DNA of 64,000 nucleotides from Microvirga sp. TS319 (GCF_041276405.1 NZ_JBGGGT010000002.1:595001-659000), one strand, 5' to 3'. Counted from the stretch's first letter, positions 11,830 through 21,307 are shown. Numbers and translations: made by a program. Notes: generated by a model not told the origin, from the sequence alone.

Positions 11830-13227
11830 ATGAAGGACATCTCCTGCAAGCTCCTCGTCATCGGGGCCGGTCCCGGCGGCTATGTCTGCGCCATCCGGGC
11901 CGGGCAGCTCGGACTCGACACGGTGATCGTCGATGCGAACAAACCCGGCGGAACCTGCCTCAACGTGGGCTGCATTCCGTCGAAGGCGCTCATCCACGCG
12001 GCGGAGGAATACGACAGGATCGCTCATCTCGCCTCCGGGCGAAATGCCCTGGGCATCACGGCGGCGAAGCCTGCGATCGATATGGCTCAGACCGTCGCCT
12101 GGAAGGACACGGTCGTCGGCCGTCTCACCAACGGCGTTTCCGGCCTGCTCAAGCGGGCCAAGGTCAAGATGGTCCACGGACAGGCGCGCTTTCGCGACGG
12201 CAAGACGGTCGAGGTGGATACCGAAACCGGCCGCCAGATCATCCGTGCCGAGACGATCGTGATCGCGACGGGATCGGCCCCCGTGGAGCTTCCGGGACTT
12301 CCCTTCGGCGGTGCCGTCATCTCGTCCACGGAGGCGCTCTCCCTGACAGACGTTCCGGACCGGCTCGTCGTCATCGGGGGCGGGTATATCGGGCTGGAAC
12401 TGGGAACGGCCTTTTCCAAACTCGGCGCGAAGGTCACCATCGTCGAGGCGCAGGCCCGCATCCTGCCGCAATACGACGGCGAGCTCACGCGGCCCGTGAG
12501 CAAGCGGCTGCAGGCGCTCGGCATCGAGGTGATGACGGGCGCGAAAGCGAAGGGGCTGATGAAAGCGGGCGGCACGCTGCTGGTCGAAACGGAGAGTGGT
12601 TCCGAGGTGTCGCTCGCAGCCGACCGGGTTCTCGTGACGGTCGGCCGCAGGCCGGTGACGCAAGGCTGGGGCATGGAAGAGCTTGTCCTCGACATGGACG
12701 GGCCCTTCATTCGCATCGATGAAAAGTGTCAGACCTCGATGCGCGGCATCTATGCGATCGGCGACGTGACCGGCGAGCCGATGCTGGCTCACCGCGCGAG
12801 CGCGCAGGGCGAGATGGTGGCCGAGATCGTTGCCGGGCACCGGCGCGTCTGGGACAAGCGGGCCATTCCGGCCGTCTGCTTCACCGACCCCGAAATCGTT
12901 GCGGTCGGCATGTCCCCGGACGAGGCTCAGACGTCCGGAGCCGACATTCGGGTCGGGCTTTTCCCATTCTCGGCGAACGGACGGGCCATGACGACATCCG
13001 CCGAAGATGGTTTCGTGCGGGTGGTCGCACGGGCCGACAACCATCTGGTGCTCGGTATCCAGGCGGTCGGTCAGGGCATCTCCGAACTTTCCGCGGCCTT
13101 CGGTCTTGCGATCGAGATGGGCGCGCGCCTGGAGGATGTCGCGGGCACGATCCACGCTCACCCGACCAGGAGCGAAGCGTTCCAGGAAGCCACCTTCAAG
13201 GCGCTCGGACTGCCGCTTCACATGTAG
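11830..13227 (+). CDS. lpdA: dihydrolipoyl dehydrogenase (E3) of the branched-chain complex
   Basis: 465-residue FAD flavoprotein that reoxidises dihydrolipoamide with NAD+. N-terminal FAD-binding [11 protein letters not shown]; redox disulfide in [14 protein letters not shown] (Cys43, Cys48); NAD-binding [19 protein letters not shown] around residue 180; second FAD motif [20 protein letters not shown]-terminal dimerisation domain carries the catalytic His in [15 protein letters not shown]. The ATG at 11830, just after the E2 stop, aligns with the family start; longer upstream in-frame codons overlap bkdB. Being inside the operon, it is probably the dedicated Lpd-Val type E3. Confidence 0.94.
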   Translation: MKDISCKLLVIGAGPGGYVCAIRAGQLGLDTVIVDANKPGGTCLNVGCIPSKALIHAAEEYDRIAHLASGRNALGITAAKPAIDMAQTVAWKDTVVGRLTNGVSGLLKRAKVKMVHGQARFRDGKTVEVDTETGRQIIRAETIVIATGSAPVELPGLPFGGAVISSTEALSLTDVPDRLVVIGGGYIGLELGTAFSKLGAKVTIVEAQARILPQYDGELTRPVSKRLQALGIEVMTGAKAKGLMKAGGTLLVETESGSEVSLAADRVLVTVGRRPVTQGWGMEELVLDMDGPFIRIDEKCQTSMRGIYAIGDVTGEPMLAHRASAQGEMVAEIVAGHRRVWDKRAIPAVCFTDPEIVAVGMSPDEAQTSGADIRVGLFPFSANGRAMTTSAEDGFVRVVARADNHLVLGIQAVGQGISELSAAFGLAIEMGARLEDVAGTIHAHPTRSEAFQEATFKALGLPLHM

Positions 13228-13347
13228 CAACGGCTGCGCTGGCCGTTCCATCGGTTGCGTCGTGTGTCGATGCAACGATGGGCGAATTGATCCTCCGGCG
13301 AGGCTGGGGCCTATGGTGCGGATCGATCCCCACCGCTGCGGCCCTTC

Positions 13348-14724
13348 ATGCTTCGACTTCTAACCATTGCTCTTGCCGCATTTCTTGCCCTTTCGGCCCA
13401 TGCAGCGGCAGCCGCCGCGGGCGAGACGGTTCATGCGGTGCGCATTCTCACGTCGTTCCCGCCGCAGTTCTTCGAGCCGTTCCGCAGGGCCTTCACGGAG
13501 CGCCACCGGGCGATTTCCCTCGAATTCGTGCAGCGCAAGACGACGACGGCGCTGGCGGATCTCATCGGCGGGAGGGACAGGGCGGACATCTTCTGGGCCT
13601 CGGCTCCGGATGCTTTCGAGATCCTGAAGAGGTCCGGCAGGCTGGCGGCATTGAAGCCGCGCCCCACGGAGGCGCCGGAGCGCATCGCCGGATATCCCGT
13701 GAACGATCCGGACCTGACCTATCTCGGTTTCGCGCTGTCGGGCTACGGGTTCGCCTATAATCCCGCCTATCTCGAGGCCAGGGGGCTGCCGGTGCCCAGG
13801 GGCTGGAGCGACCTGGCAGCGCCGATCTATGCCGGGCATATCGGCATCAGCTCCCCGTCCCGGTCGGGCACGATGCATCTCATGGTGGAGGCCATTCTCC
13901 AGGCTTACGGCTGGGACCGGGGATGGGGAATCTGGTCCGAGATCGGGGGCAATCTTGCGACAGTGACCGCCCGCAGCTTCGGCGTGTCGGCGGGGGTCGC
14001 CCGTGGGCGCTTCGGGCTCGGGCCCTCCATCGACTTCCTGGCGAACCCGGAGGGCTTTCCCACGGGCTCGACCCGGTTCGCCCTGCCCGAGGAGACGCTT
14101 TTCGTGCCCGCCAGCATCGCGGTCCTGGCCGATGCCGCCAATCGCGAGGGGGCCGAGCGCTTCGTCGATTTCGTGCTCTCGCCGGAGGGGCAGAGCCTTC
14201 TGCTGGACCCCGCCATCGCGCGATTGCCGATCTCTCCCTCCGTTTATCCGCCCGGCGGGGCTCCGGACGCCAATCCTTTTCTGCGCGAGGGCCTCTTCGC
14301 ACGAGGCCTGTTCGATGCCGGCCTCTCGGCGGCCCGCTACGAGCTCGTCAACATCATCTTCGACGAGATGATCACGTTCCGCAGATCCGAGCTCGGACGC
14401 CTGTGGCGATCGGTACGGGCGCTGGAGGCGGCCTTGTCCGAGAGCACCGATGCGGAGCTCGCGAGGCTGGTGAGCGAGGCGCGGCAGGCTCTGACGCAGC
14501 CGCCTCTGAGCGGCGCCGACGCCATGGAGCTGGAGCGCTGGAGGAGCCTGGTCCGTATCCCGCGGGGACTTCCCACACCGGAGCCCCAGGCGCGTCTCGA
14601 AGCCGACATCAAGGCGAGAATCGAGGAGGGCATGCAGCGGGCCACCCGGGCGCTGGCCGTCGCGGCCGCGACGCTGGAAGATGCGGAGCGCGGCCGGCGT
14701 GGAGCGGGGGCCGGAGAGCCATGA
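13348..14724 (+). CDS. PgtC-like periplasmic binding protein, putative sensor component
   Basis: 458 residues with a clear signal peptide (MLRLLTIALAAFLALSAHA). The fold is an extracellular solute-binding protein: DIFWASAPDAFEILK, YPVNDPDLTYLGFALSGYGF, SSPSRSGTMHLMVEAILQAY. The C-terminal 130 residues are helical and probably coiled coil. It is a paralogue of the binding protein at 18171, sharing WASAPDAFE, SPSRSGT and RSFGV motifs, but is encoded with a histidine kinase and sigma-54 activator, its stop overlapping the kinase start (ATGA). This is the arrangement of Salmonella pgtC-pgtB-pgtA, where PgtC is needed for induction by phosphoglycerate. I infer it presents the ligand to the kinase. 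The true ligand is unknown. Confidence 0.82.
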   Translation: MLRLLTIALAAFLALSAHAAAAAAGETVHAVRILTSFPPQFFEPFRRAFTERHRAISLEFVQRKTTTALADLIGGRDRADIFWASAPDAFEILKRSGRLAALKPRPTEAPERIAGYPVNDPDLTYLGFALSGYGFAYNPAYLEARGLPVPRGWSDLAAPIYAGHIGISSPSRSGTMHLMVEAILQAYGWDRGWGIWSEIGGNLATVTARSFGVSAGVARGRFGLGPSIDFLANPEGFPTGSTRFALPEETLFVPASIAVLADAANREGAERFVDFVLSPEGQSLLLDPAIARLPISPSVYPPGGAPDANPFLREGLFARGLFDAGLSAARYELVNIIFDEMITFRRSELGRLWRSVRALEAALSESTDAELARLVSEARQALTQPPLSGADAMELERWRSLVRIPRGLPTPEPQARLEADIKARIEEGMQRATRALAVAAATLEDAERGRRGAGAGEP

Positions 14725-16625
14725 TGCGGCGGACACGGCTTGGAATCGGCGGGCGCCTCATCATGGCGTTTCTCGGGGTCGGCGGGCTCGCGGTTGGCGC
14801 ATGCATCGTCGGATGGCTGTCCTATGCCCGCCTCAGCGAGGAGCTGAACTCCGTTGCGACGGCTCATCTCCCGGCTCTCGCGTTCTCGGCGCGCCTGGCG
14901 GAATCGGGCGCGAACGTGATCGCCAGCACGCCCGATCTGGCGGTCGCCGAGCGTCGCGAAACCTATGACCGCATCCGTGAGACGCTGGTCGAGCGCCTGG
15001 CCGCGCTCCGGTCGGTTCTCAACGAGCGGAGCGACCAGCATTCCCTGTCGCCGGAGCTTCTCGTCGTCGCCGATGCGATCGAAACGAACCTCAAGGCGAT
15101 CGACCGGGTCGCCGAAAGGCGCTTTCCCCTGCATGAGCGCTCGCGGAAGATTGGCGAGGAGCTGCGTTGGCTGCAGGCCGATCTGATCGAGGAAATCGAG
15201 CCGCTCATCGACGACGCCAGGTTCAACATGGAAACGGCCATCGGGCGGACCGCGCCCGGAGAAGCGGCCGGGGCCGGGCGCAGGACGCTCCTGGAGGAGA
15301 GCCGCAAGAGCGAGGCTCTGCTGACGGTCAACGCGCAGGCCAATCTCGTCGTCGGCCTGCTGGGGCGGCTCGGGACCGTGCCGACGATCGAGGATCTTCA
15401 GGAAACGAGCAACTTTCTCGGCGAGATCACGGACCAGCTCGACATCGAAATCAAGGCGTTGGCGAACTGGACCGACACGATTACCGTCAGTCAGATCGCC
15501 GCGCGTCTTCTCACCGTGTCCGATCCGGCCTCGGGGCTCGCATCCGTGAAGCGGGCCGAACTCCAGGCGGTGGCCGAGGCGCAGGCGCTTCTCGCCGAGA
15601 ACCGGCGCATCGTCACGCAGCTCGGCGCATTGATTTCGCAGGAAGTCAGCCGGACGGAGGCGATCGCACGGCGGGCGGCGGAGCGCTCCGCCGAGGCCAT
15701 CGTGATCGGACGAAATCTCCTTCTGGCGATCGCCGCAGCCTCGCTCGCCGCCACGATCGCCGTCGGCTGGTTCTACGTCCGCAGGAACCTCGTCGTGCGC
15801 CTTCAGGCCCTGACGCTGGCGGCGACGACGATCGCAAGCGGTCCCACGACGCCGGCCCTGCCTCCGCCGACCGACGACGAACTCGGCGATCTCGCGAAGG
15901 CGCTCGCGGTTTTCCGGCAGACGCGGGACGATCTCGTCCAGGCCGCGAAGCTCGCGGCGCTCGGCCAGATGGCGGCGGGCATCAGCCATGAGCTCAATCA
16001 GCCTCTCGCGGCGATCCGCTCGCATGCGCATAACGGGGCCGTCCTGCTGGAACGGGGGCGCGCGGAGGAGGCGAGGGCGAGCCTCGATCGCATTCAGGGA
16101 TTGACGGCCCGCATGGCGGAGCTGATCAGGCATCTGAAACGTTTCGCCCGCCGTCCGGCGGCGACGCTCGACGCGGTCGATCTGCGCGCGGTCGTCGATG
16201 GGGCCTTGAGCCTGTTCGAGCAGCGTCTCGACGAGGAGAATGTCGCCGTGCGGATGCACTTTCCGGATTCCTCCCTGAAGGTCCTGGCGGAGGAGATTCG
16301 TCTGGAGCAGGTCGTCGTCAACCTGATCTCGAATGCCCTCGACGAGCTCGCCGCGCAGGCGGAGCGGCGCATCGAGATCCGGGCGCAGGCACGGGGACGG
16401 CGCGTCCGCCTGGAGGTTGCCGACAACGGGTCAGGCATCGAGGAGCAGCACCGCAAGGCCGTCTTCGACCCGTTCTTCACCACGAAGCCCGCGGGCCTGG
16501 GGCTCGGACTCGGCCTGTCGATGTCCTACAACATCGTGAAGGATTTCGGAGGAGACTTGATTTTGGCGACCACGGGCAAAGAGGGAACGACCTTCGTGAT
16601 CGATCTGGCGGCGAGCGCGTCATGA
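14721..16625 (+). CDS. PgtB-like membrane sensor histidine kinase
   Basis: 634 residues. A transmembrane helix at about 13-33 (GRLIMAFLGVGGLAVGACIV), then a long helical periplasmic domain, a second helix at about 332-352 (NLLLAIAAASLAATIAVGWF) and a HAMP-like linker. The HisKA dimerisation domain has the phospho-acceptor His423 in GISHELNQPLAAIRSHAHNG. The HATPase domain has NLISNALDEL (N box), DNGSGI (Asp568), FFTTKPAGLGLGLGLS. It overlaps the binding-protein gene by 4 nt and the response-regulator gene by 4 nt, so the three are one operon. Likely senses the liganded periplasmic protein and phosphorylates the downstream NtrC-type regulator. Start chosen at the overlapping ATG 14721. Confidence 0.88.
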   Translation: MMRRTRLGIGGRLIMAFLGVGGLAVGACIVGWLSYARLSEELNSVATAHLPALAFSARLAESGANVIASTPDLAVAERRETYDRIRETLVERLAALRSVLNERSDQHSLSPELLVVADAIETNLKAIDRVAERRFPLHERSRKIGEELRWLQADLIEEIEPLIDDARFNMETAIGRTAPGEAAGAGRRTLLEESRKSEALLTVNAQANLVVGLLGRLGTVPTIEDLQETSNFLGEITDQLDIEIKALANWTDTITVSQIAARLLTVSDPASGLASVKRAELQAVAEAQALLAENRRIVTQLGALISQEVSRTEAIARRAAERSAEAIVIGRNLLLAIAAASLAATIAVGWFYVRRNLVVRLQALTLAATTIASGPTTPALPPPTDDELGDLAKALAVFRQTRDDLVQAAKLAALGQMAAGISHELNQPLAAIRSHAHNGAVLLERGRAEEARASLDRIQGLTARMAELIRHLKRFARRPAATLDAVDLRAVVDGALSLFEQRLDEENVAVRMHFPDSSLKVLAEEIRLEQVVVNLISNALDELAAQAERRIEIRAQARGRRVRLEVADNGSGIEEQHRKAVFDPFFTTKPAGLGLGLGLSMSYNIVKDFGGDLILATTGKEGTTFVIDLAASAS

Positions 16626-17968
16626 GCGCCGTCATGAAGGTCGTTCTGGTCGACGACGATTCGGAAGTGCGCGATGCCTACAGGCAGACGCTCGAACTCG
16701 ATGGCTTCGACGTCACGGCCGTCGCCTCGGCCAAGGCCGGGCTCGCGATCCTGTCGCCCGATCTTCCGGCCGTCGTCGTGAGCGATGTCCGCATGCCCGG
16801 GCTCGACGGCTTCGGGCTTCTCGAGGCCGTTCGTACCGTCGATCCGGACATCCCGGTCGTTCTGGTGACCGGGCACGGAGACGTGCCGATGGCCATCAAG
16901 GCGGTTCGGGCGGGCGCCTGGGATTTCATCGAGAAGCCGGCGGATCCCGTGCGGCTCGTCGAGACGGTCAGGCGGGCTTTCGCACATCGCAGCCTGATCC
17001 TGGAAAACCGGGCTCTCAAGGCGAGAGCCGCCGATCGGGACCCGCTTGCCGGAAGGCTCGTCGGCCATTCCTCCGCGATCGAGCGCCTGCGGCGCACCCT
17101 TCGCACGCTTGCGGGGGCCGAGGCCGATGTTCTCCTCCTCGGCGAGACCGGCACCGGCAAGGAAGTCGCCGCCCGCGCGCTCCACGATTTCGGGCTCCGG
17201 CAGAATGGGCGGTTCGTGGCGGTCAATTGCGGCGCGATGCCGGAGACCATGATCGAGAGCGAGCTTTTCGGCCATGAGTCCGGCGCCTTCACGGGAGCCC
17301 GCGAGAGGCGCATCGGCAAGATCGAGCATGCGAGCGGCGGCACGCTCTTTCTCGACGAGATCGAATCCATGCCCATGGCGGCGCAGATCCGGCTGCTGCG
17401 CGTGCTTCAGGAGAGAACCATCGAACGGCTCGGATCGAACAAGGAGATTCCCGTCGATATCCGGGTCATCGCCGCGACCAAGGCCGACCTGACGGAGCTT
17501 GCGGGCAAGGGCGCGTTCCGCGAGGATCTGGTCTACCGGCTGAACGTCGTCACGGTTCGCCTTCCGCCCCTTCGCGAGCGGCGGGACGACGTGGCGGTTC
17601 TGTTTACCCACTTTCTCGATCTCGCCGCCGCCCGCCAGGCGAGGGCTGCACCCGCGCTGGAGACGCCCTTCCTGGAAAAGCTCCAGCAGCAGGAATGGCC
17701 CGGAAACGTGCGTGAACTGCGCAACGCAGCCGAACGCTACCTTCTCGGCCTCGACGAGGACGAGCCGCAGACGGCGACGAACCTCCATGGCGCCCTGACG
17801 CTGGAACAGCAGATGGAGATCGCCGAGCGTCGGGTCATCGAGGAAACCCTCGGCCGTTGCGGCGGCCGCATCGGCGCCACCGCGGAGGCGCTCGGGATCA
17901 CTCGCAAGACCCTCTACCTGAAAATGAAGAAGCACGATCTCGGCCGGACCGGAGCAATCGAAGCGTGA
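16622..17968 (+). CDS. PgtA-like NtrC-family response regulator, sigma-54 activator
   Basis: 448 residues. Receiver domain 1-120 with phospho-acceptor Asp55 in VSDVRMPGLDG and the conserved Thr/Lys (VTGHGD, EKPADP). The AAA+ domain has Walker A GETGTGKE at 174-181 and the sigma-54-contacting GAFTGA loop at 221-226; the Walker B region is GGTLFLDEIESM. A C-terminal Fis-type helix-turn-helix (RIGATAEALGITRKTLYLKM) follows. All motifs needed for sigma-54 activation are intact. A well-formed -24/-12 promoter is found 124 bp after its stop, ahead of the binding-protein/ABC genes, so these are the likely target. Overlaps the kinase gene by 4 nt. Confidence 0.92.
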   Translation: MSAVMKVVLVDDDSEVRDAYRQTLELDGFDVTAVASAKAGLAILSPDLPAVVVSDVRMPGLDGFGLLEAVRTVDPDIPVVLVTGHGDVPMAIKAVRAGAWDFIEKPADPVRLVETVRRAFAHRSLILENRALKARAADRDPLAGRLVGHSSAIERLRRTLRTLAGAEADVLLLGETGTGKEVAARALHDFGLRQNGRFVAVNCGAMPETMIESELFGHESGAFTGARERRIGKIEHASGGTLFLDEIESMPMAAQIRLLRVLQERTIERLGSNKEIPVDIRVIAATKADLTELAGKGAFREDLVYRLNVVTVRLPPLRERRDDVAVLFTHFLDLAAARQARAAPALETPFLEKLQQQEWPGNVRELRNAAERYLLGLDEDEPQTATNLHGALTLEQQMEIAERRVIEETLGRCGGRIGATAEALGITRKTLYLKMKKHDLGRTGAIEA

Positions 17969-17996
17969 TGTTACGCGGATGACCCATCGCGCCGGG

Positions 17997-18010
17997 AGAC
18001 GTTACCGTCT
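17997..18010. promoter_or_regulatory. inverted repeat AGACG-N4-CGTCT, possible activator site or terminator
   Basis: Perfect 5-bp arms 17997-18001 and 18006-18010, about 85 bp upstream of the -24 element of the sigma-54 promoter. That distance suits an upstream activator sequence for the NtrC-type regulator encoded next door. The second arm is followed by TTTT, so it could instead be a weak terminator of the signalling operon. Confidence 0.35.
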
Positions 18011-18091
18011 TTTCCCGTGATGGCGATCCGCCGGAGGATTTCGCCTGAAAACGGCGTTCTGAAACAGAGAGCGGAGCGATACGGCCCAGTT

Positions 18092-18107
18092 TGGCATGAA
18101 TGTTGCA
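18092..18107 (+). promoter_or_regulatory. sigma-54 (-24/-12) promoter
   Basis: TGGCAT-N5-TTGCA: the invariant GG (18093-18094) and GC (18105-18106) are separated exactly as in the consensus TGGCAC-N5-TTGCW, with one mismatch (T for C at the sixth position). It lies about 64 bp before the ATG of the ABC binding-protein gene and directly downstream of a gene for a sigma-54 activator. Confidence 0.8.
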
Positions 18108-18170
18108 TGAGGCTCGTCGGCCGCCCTCGTGGCGGACCCAAGTCCATAGACATCATGTTGGAGGAAACTG

Positions 18171-19493
18171 ATGCTTCGCCATTCTGCCGCCGCGGCGGCC
18201 CTGGCCGGTGTCGCCCTGTTTACGGGTGCCGCCTTCGCCCAATCCGGCAAGGTCACCGTCGTGACCTCGTTCTCGAAGGACGTCACCGATCCGTTCAAGC
18301 AGGCTTTCGAGAAGGCCCATCCGGGCGTGACCCTCGATGTGCAGAACCGGAACACCAACGCGGGCGTCAAGTTCGTCGACGAAACGAAGGCCAACAACCA
18401 GGTCGACGTCTTCTGGGCCTCCGCGCCGGACGCGTTCGAGGTTCTCAAGGGCAAGGGCCTGCTTCAGAAGTACAAGCCGAAGGCCGAGGGCATTCCGGAG
18501 AAGATCGGCTCCTATCCCATCAACGATCCCGAGAACTTCTATTCGGGCTTCGCGGCCTCGGGCTACGGCGTCATGTGGAACGACCGCTACGCCAAGGCGA
18601 ACAAGCTGCCCGAGCCCAAGGATTGGCAGGATCTCGCCAAGCCGGTCTATTTCGACCACGTGGCCATGGCGGCGCCGTCCCGCTCGGGCACGACGCACCT
18701 CACCATCGAGACGATCCTTCAGGGCGAAGGCTGGGATCAGGGCTGGCGCACGCTCAAGGAAGTGTCCGGCAACTTCAGCCAGATCACGGAGCGCTCCTTC
18801 GGCGTGCCCGAGGCGGTCAATTCCGGACAGGTCGGCTTCGGCATCGTGATCGACTTCTTCGCCTTCTCGTCCCAGGCCTCGGGCTTCCCGGTGAAGTTCG
18901 TCTATCCGACCGTGACGACCATCGTGCCGGCGAATGTGGGCGTGATCGCCAATGCGCCCAACAAGGCCGGGGCCGAGGCCTTCGTCGATTACCTCGTCTC
19001 TCCCGCCGGCCAGGAGGTTCTGCTCGAGCCGAGCATCCGCCGTCTGCCCGTGAACCCGGCCGTCTACGCCAAGGCTCCTGCCGATTACCCGAACCCCTTC
19101 AAGGACTCGTCTCTGGGAGCCCGGGTGAAGTTCGACGTGGACGTGTCGGAGAAGCGCACGAACGTCGTCGACGTCCTGTACGACCAGACCGTTACGTTCC
19201 AGCTCGACGCTCTCAAGGCCGCCACCAAGGCCATCCACGCTGCCGAGGCCGCGATCGCCAAGAAGGACAATGCCGAGGCCAAGGCCCTGGTGAATGAGGC
19301 GCGCGATCTCGTGGCCGCCATGCCGGTCACCGAGCAGCAGGCTTCGTCGCCTGAAATCGCCGGCGCCTTCACGGGCGGCAAGGAGAAGGGCGCGCGTCAG
19401 GCCGAGCTCGAACAGAAATGGGCGGCCTTCGCCAAGGAGCGCTACCAGCAGGCTCAGGCCAAGGCCGAGCAGGCGCAGAAGCTGGCGCGCTGA
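18171..19493 (+). CDS. ABC transporter periplasmic binding protein (PgtC/Fe3+-type family)
   Basis: 440 residues with a signal peptide (MLRHSAAAAALAGVALFTGA, cleaved near AFAQ). SBP fold with KVTVVTSFSKDVTDPFKQAF, DVFWASAPDAFEVLK, AAPSRSGTTHLTIETILQGE and VGFGIVIDFFAF. The C-terminal 100 residues are a charged, Lys/Ala/Glu-rich helical tail that may form a coiled coil. It is the transport paralogue of the sensor-type protein at 13348 and the first gene after the sigma-54 promoter, with GGAGG 7 nt before the ATG. The substrate cannot be read from sequence: relatives carry iron(III), phosphonates or phosphorylated C3 acids. Expected to be highly expressed relative to the permease because of the hairpin downstream. 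Confidence 0.87.
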   Translation: MLRHSAAAAALAGVALFTGAAFAQSGKVTVVTSFSKDVTDPFKQAFEKAHPGVTLDVQNRNTNAGVKFVDETKANNQVDVFWASAPDAFEVLKGKGLLQKYKPKAEGIPEKIGSYPINDPENFYSGFAASGYGVMWNDRYAKANKLPEPKDWQDLAKPVYFDHVAMAAPSRSGTTHLTIETILQGEGWDQGWRTLKEVSGNFSQITERSFGVPEAVNSGQVGFGIVIDFFAFSSQASGFPVKFVYPTVTTIVPANVGVIANAPNKAGAEAFVDYLVSPAGQEVLLEPSIRRLPVNPAVYAKAPADYPNPFKDSSLGARVKFDVDVSEKRTNVVDVLYDQTVTFQLDALKAATKAIHAAEAAIAKKDNAEAKALVNEARDLVAAMPVTEQQASSPEIAGAFTGGKEKGARQAELEQKWAAFAKERYQQAQAKAEQAQKLAR

Positions 19494-19501
19494 TCGTCGA
19501 T

Positions 19502-19529
19502 CGGGCGGCTCGCTTCATCGAGCCGCCCG
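19502..19529 (+). terminator. intercistronic hairpin after the binding-protein gene
   Basis: CGGGCGGCTCG (19502-19512) pairs perfectly with CGAGCCGCCCG (19519-19529) over a 6-nt loop, followed after 10 nt by a T5 run. It lies between the binding protein and permease genes, where such hairpins protect the upstream message or attenuate downstream transcription. Confidence 0.6.
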
Positions 19530-19564
19530 TCAAAGGCCCTTTTTGACTTTTGAGGAGTGCGTCC

Positions 19565-21307
19565 ATGGCTGGCGCCACCACCGCGGGGCGAGCGCGACTG
19601 CCGTTCGCGTCGTCCACGTCTTTCCTGAAATCGTCGGCATCGCCGGGCCAGATCGCCCTGGCCTTCGGGATTGTCCTTTTTCTCGTCCTTTTCCTCATCG
19701 TGCCTGTCGGAACGGTGATCTACGTCGCCTTCACCGAGAAGGGGACGGGTGAATTCACCCTCGTCAATTTCCTCGATTTCGCCCGGACGGACCTGTTCAT
19801 CCGCTCGTTCTGGAATTCCGTCTACGTGTCCGCGATGGCGGTGGTCGTCGCGTCGGTCTTCGCGCTGCCGCTAGCCTACATCACCACGCGCTTCGAATTC
19901 CGCGGCGCGATGCTGATCCAGACGCTGGGCTTCCTGCCGCTGATCATGCCGCCTTTCGTCGGCGCGGTGGCGATGCTTCTGCTATTCGGCCGCAACGGGA
20001 CGGTGAACCTGCTCCTCGACGATTGGTTCGGCATCAAGATCCCCTTCATGGAAGGGCTGAACGGCGTCATCTTCGTGCAGGCCGTGCATTATTTCCCCTT
20101 CATCCTGATCAACCTCTCGGCGGCCCTGCGCAACATCGACCGGGCGATGGAGGAGGCGGCGCAGAATCTCGGCAGCTCCGGCTTCCGCCTGTTCCGCCGC
20201 ATCGTGTTTCCGCTCGCCATGCCGGGCTACATCGCAGGCGCGTCGCTCGTCTTCGTCAAGGTCTTCGACGATCTGGCGACGCCGCTGCTCCTGAACGTCA
20301 AGGACATGCTCGCGCCGCAGGCCTATCTGCGCGTCACCTCCATCGGCATCGCGGATCCGATGGGATACGTGATCTCCGTCGTGCTGATCTGCATGTCGAT
20401 CCTGGCCATGTGGATCTCGGCGCGGGCCATGCGTGGCAAGGATTACGCCACCGTGCAGCGGGGCGGCGGCGGCCTGGCGAAGCGCCGGATGCGGCCGTGG
20501 GAAAGCGCCATCGCGTATGGGGCCGTCCTGCTCATCCTGTTCCTGGTGCTCGCACCACATATCGGGCTTCTGCTGCTCTCCTTCGCGACTGTCTGGTCCT
20601 TCAGTCCGCTGCCCGACGCCTACACTCTTGCGCATTACGGGCGCGTGTTCGGCGAGAGCTTCGTCTACGTCAAGAACACGATGATCTATGCCTCCATCGC
20701 GGGCCTGATCGACGTCGTTCTCGGCACGGCCATCGCCTATCTGGTGCTCAGGACGAAGCTCATCGGCCGCGAATGGCTCGACTGGGCGGCGACCGCCGCG
20801 CTGGCGATTCCAGGCGTCGTGCTCGGCATCGGCTACTTACGCACCTTCTACGGCGTGCGGCTGCCCGACGGCACTCCGCTCGCGGCGCTGTGGATCATGA
20901 TCGTGCTGGCTCTGGCGATCAGGCGCCTGCCTTACGCTCTGCGTGCCTGCTATGCGGCCCTGCAGCAGATCTCGGTCTCGCTCGAGGAAGCGGCCGAGAA
21001 TCTCGGCGCCACCAAGCTGCGCACGATCCGGCGCATCGTGCTGCCGCTGATGGCGGGCGGTATCCTGGCGGGCTTCGTCACGAGCTTCGCCACTGCCGCC
21101 GTTGAGCTCTCGGCGACGCTGATGCTCGTTCAGTCGAATGCGGACGCGCCTCTCGCCTATGGCCTCTACGTCTTCATGCAGTCGGCGGCGGGCCGCGGTC
21201 CCGGTGCGGCTTTGGGCGTCATCGCGGTCCTGCTCGTCGCCCTGTGCACCTTCGCGTCCCATCTGATCATCGAAAAAAGTCAAAAGGCCAAAGCGGCCGG
21301 GCGCTGA
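19565..21307 (+). CDS. ABC transporter permease, fused two-domain (FbpB-type)
   Basis: 580-residue inner-membrane permease of the type in which two BPD_transp_1 domains are fused, about 12 transmembrane helices. Each half has its coupling (EAA) loop: MEEAAQNLGSSGFRLFRRIV in the first and LEEAAENLGATKLRTIRRIV in the second. This fused form is typical of iron(III) and phosphonate/phosphoglycerate-type importers. The ATG at 19565 is preferred because GAGGAG lies 7 nt before it; an in-frame TTG at 19550 exists. Works with the binding protein at 18171 and the ATPase at 21337. Confidence 0.9.
   Translation: MAGATTAGRARLPFASSTSFLKSSASPGQIALAFGIVLFLVLFLIVPVGTVIYVAFTEKGTGEFTLVNFLDFARTDLFIRSFWNSVYVSAMAVVVASVFALPLAYITTRFEFRGAMLIQTLGFLPLIMPPFVGAVAMLLLFGRNGTVNLLLDDWFGIKIPFMEGLNGVIFVQAVHYFPFILINLSAALRNIDRAMEEAAQNLGSSGFRLFRRIVFPLAMPGYIAGASLVFVKVFDDLATPLLLNVKDMLAPQAYLRVTSIGIADPMGYVISVVLICMSILAMWISARAMRGKDYATVQRGGGGLAKRRMRPWESAIAYGAVLLILFLVLAPHIGLLLLSFATVWSFSPLPDAYTLAHYGRVFGESFVYVKNTMIYASIAGLIDVVLGTAIAYLVLRTKLIGREWLDWAATAALAIPGVVLGIGYLRTFYGVRLPDGTPLAALWIMIVLALAIRRLPYALRACYAALQQISVSLEEAAENLGATKLRTIRRIVLPLMAGGILAGFVTSFATAAVELSATLMLVQSNADAPLAYGLYVFMQSAAGRGPGAALGVIAVLLVALCTFASHLIIEKSQKAKAAGR

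Noticed and set aside
19550..19564. TTG start at 19550 for the fused permease
   Set aside because: The ATG at 19565 has GAGGAG at proper spacing; from 19550 the ribosome site would fall inside the coding sequence.
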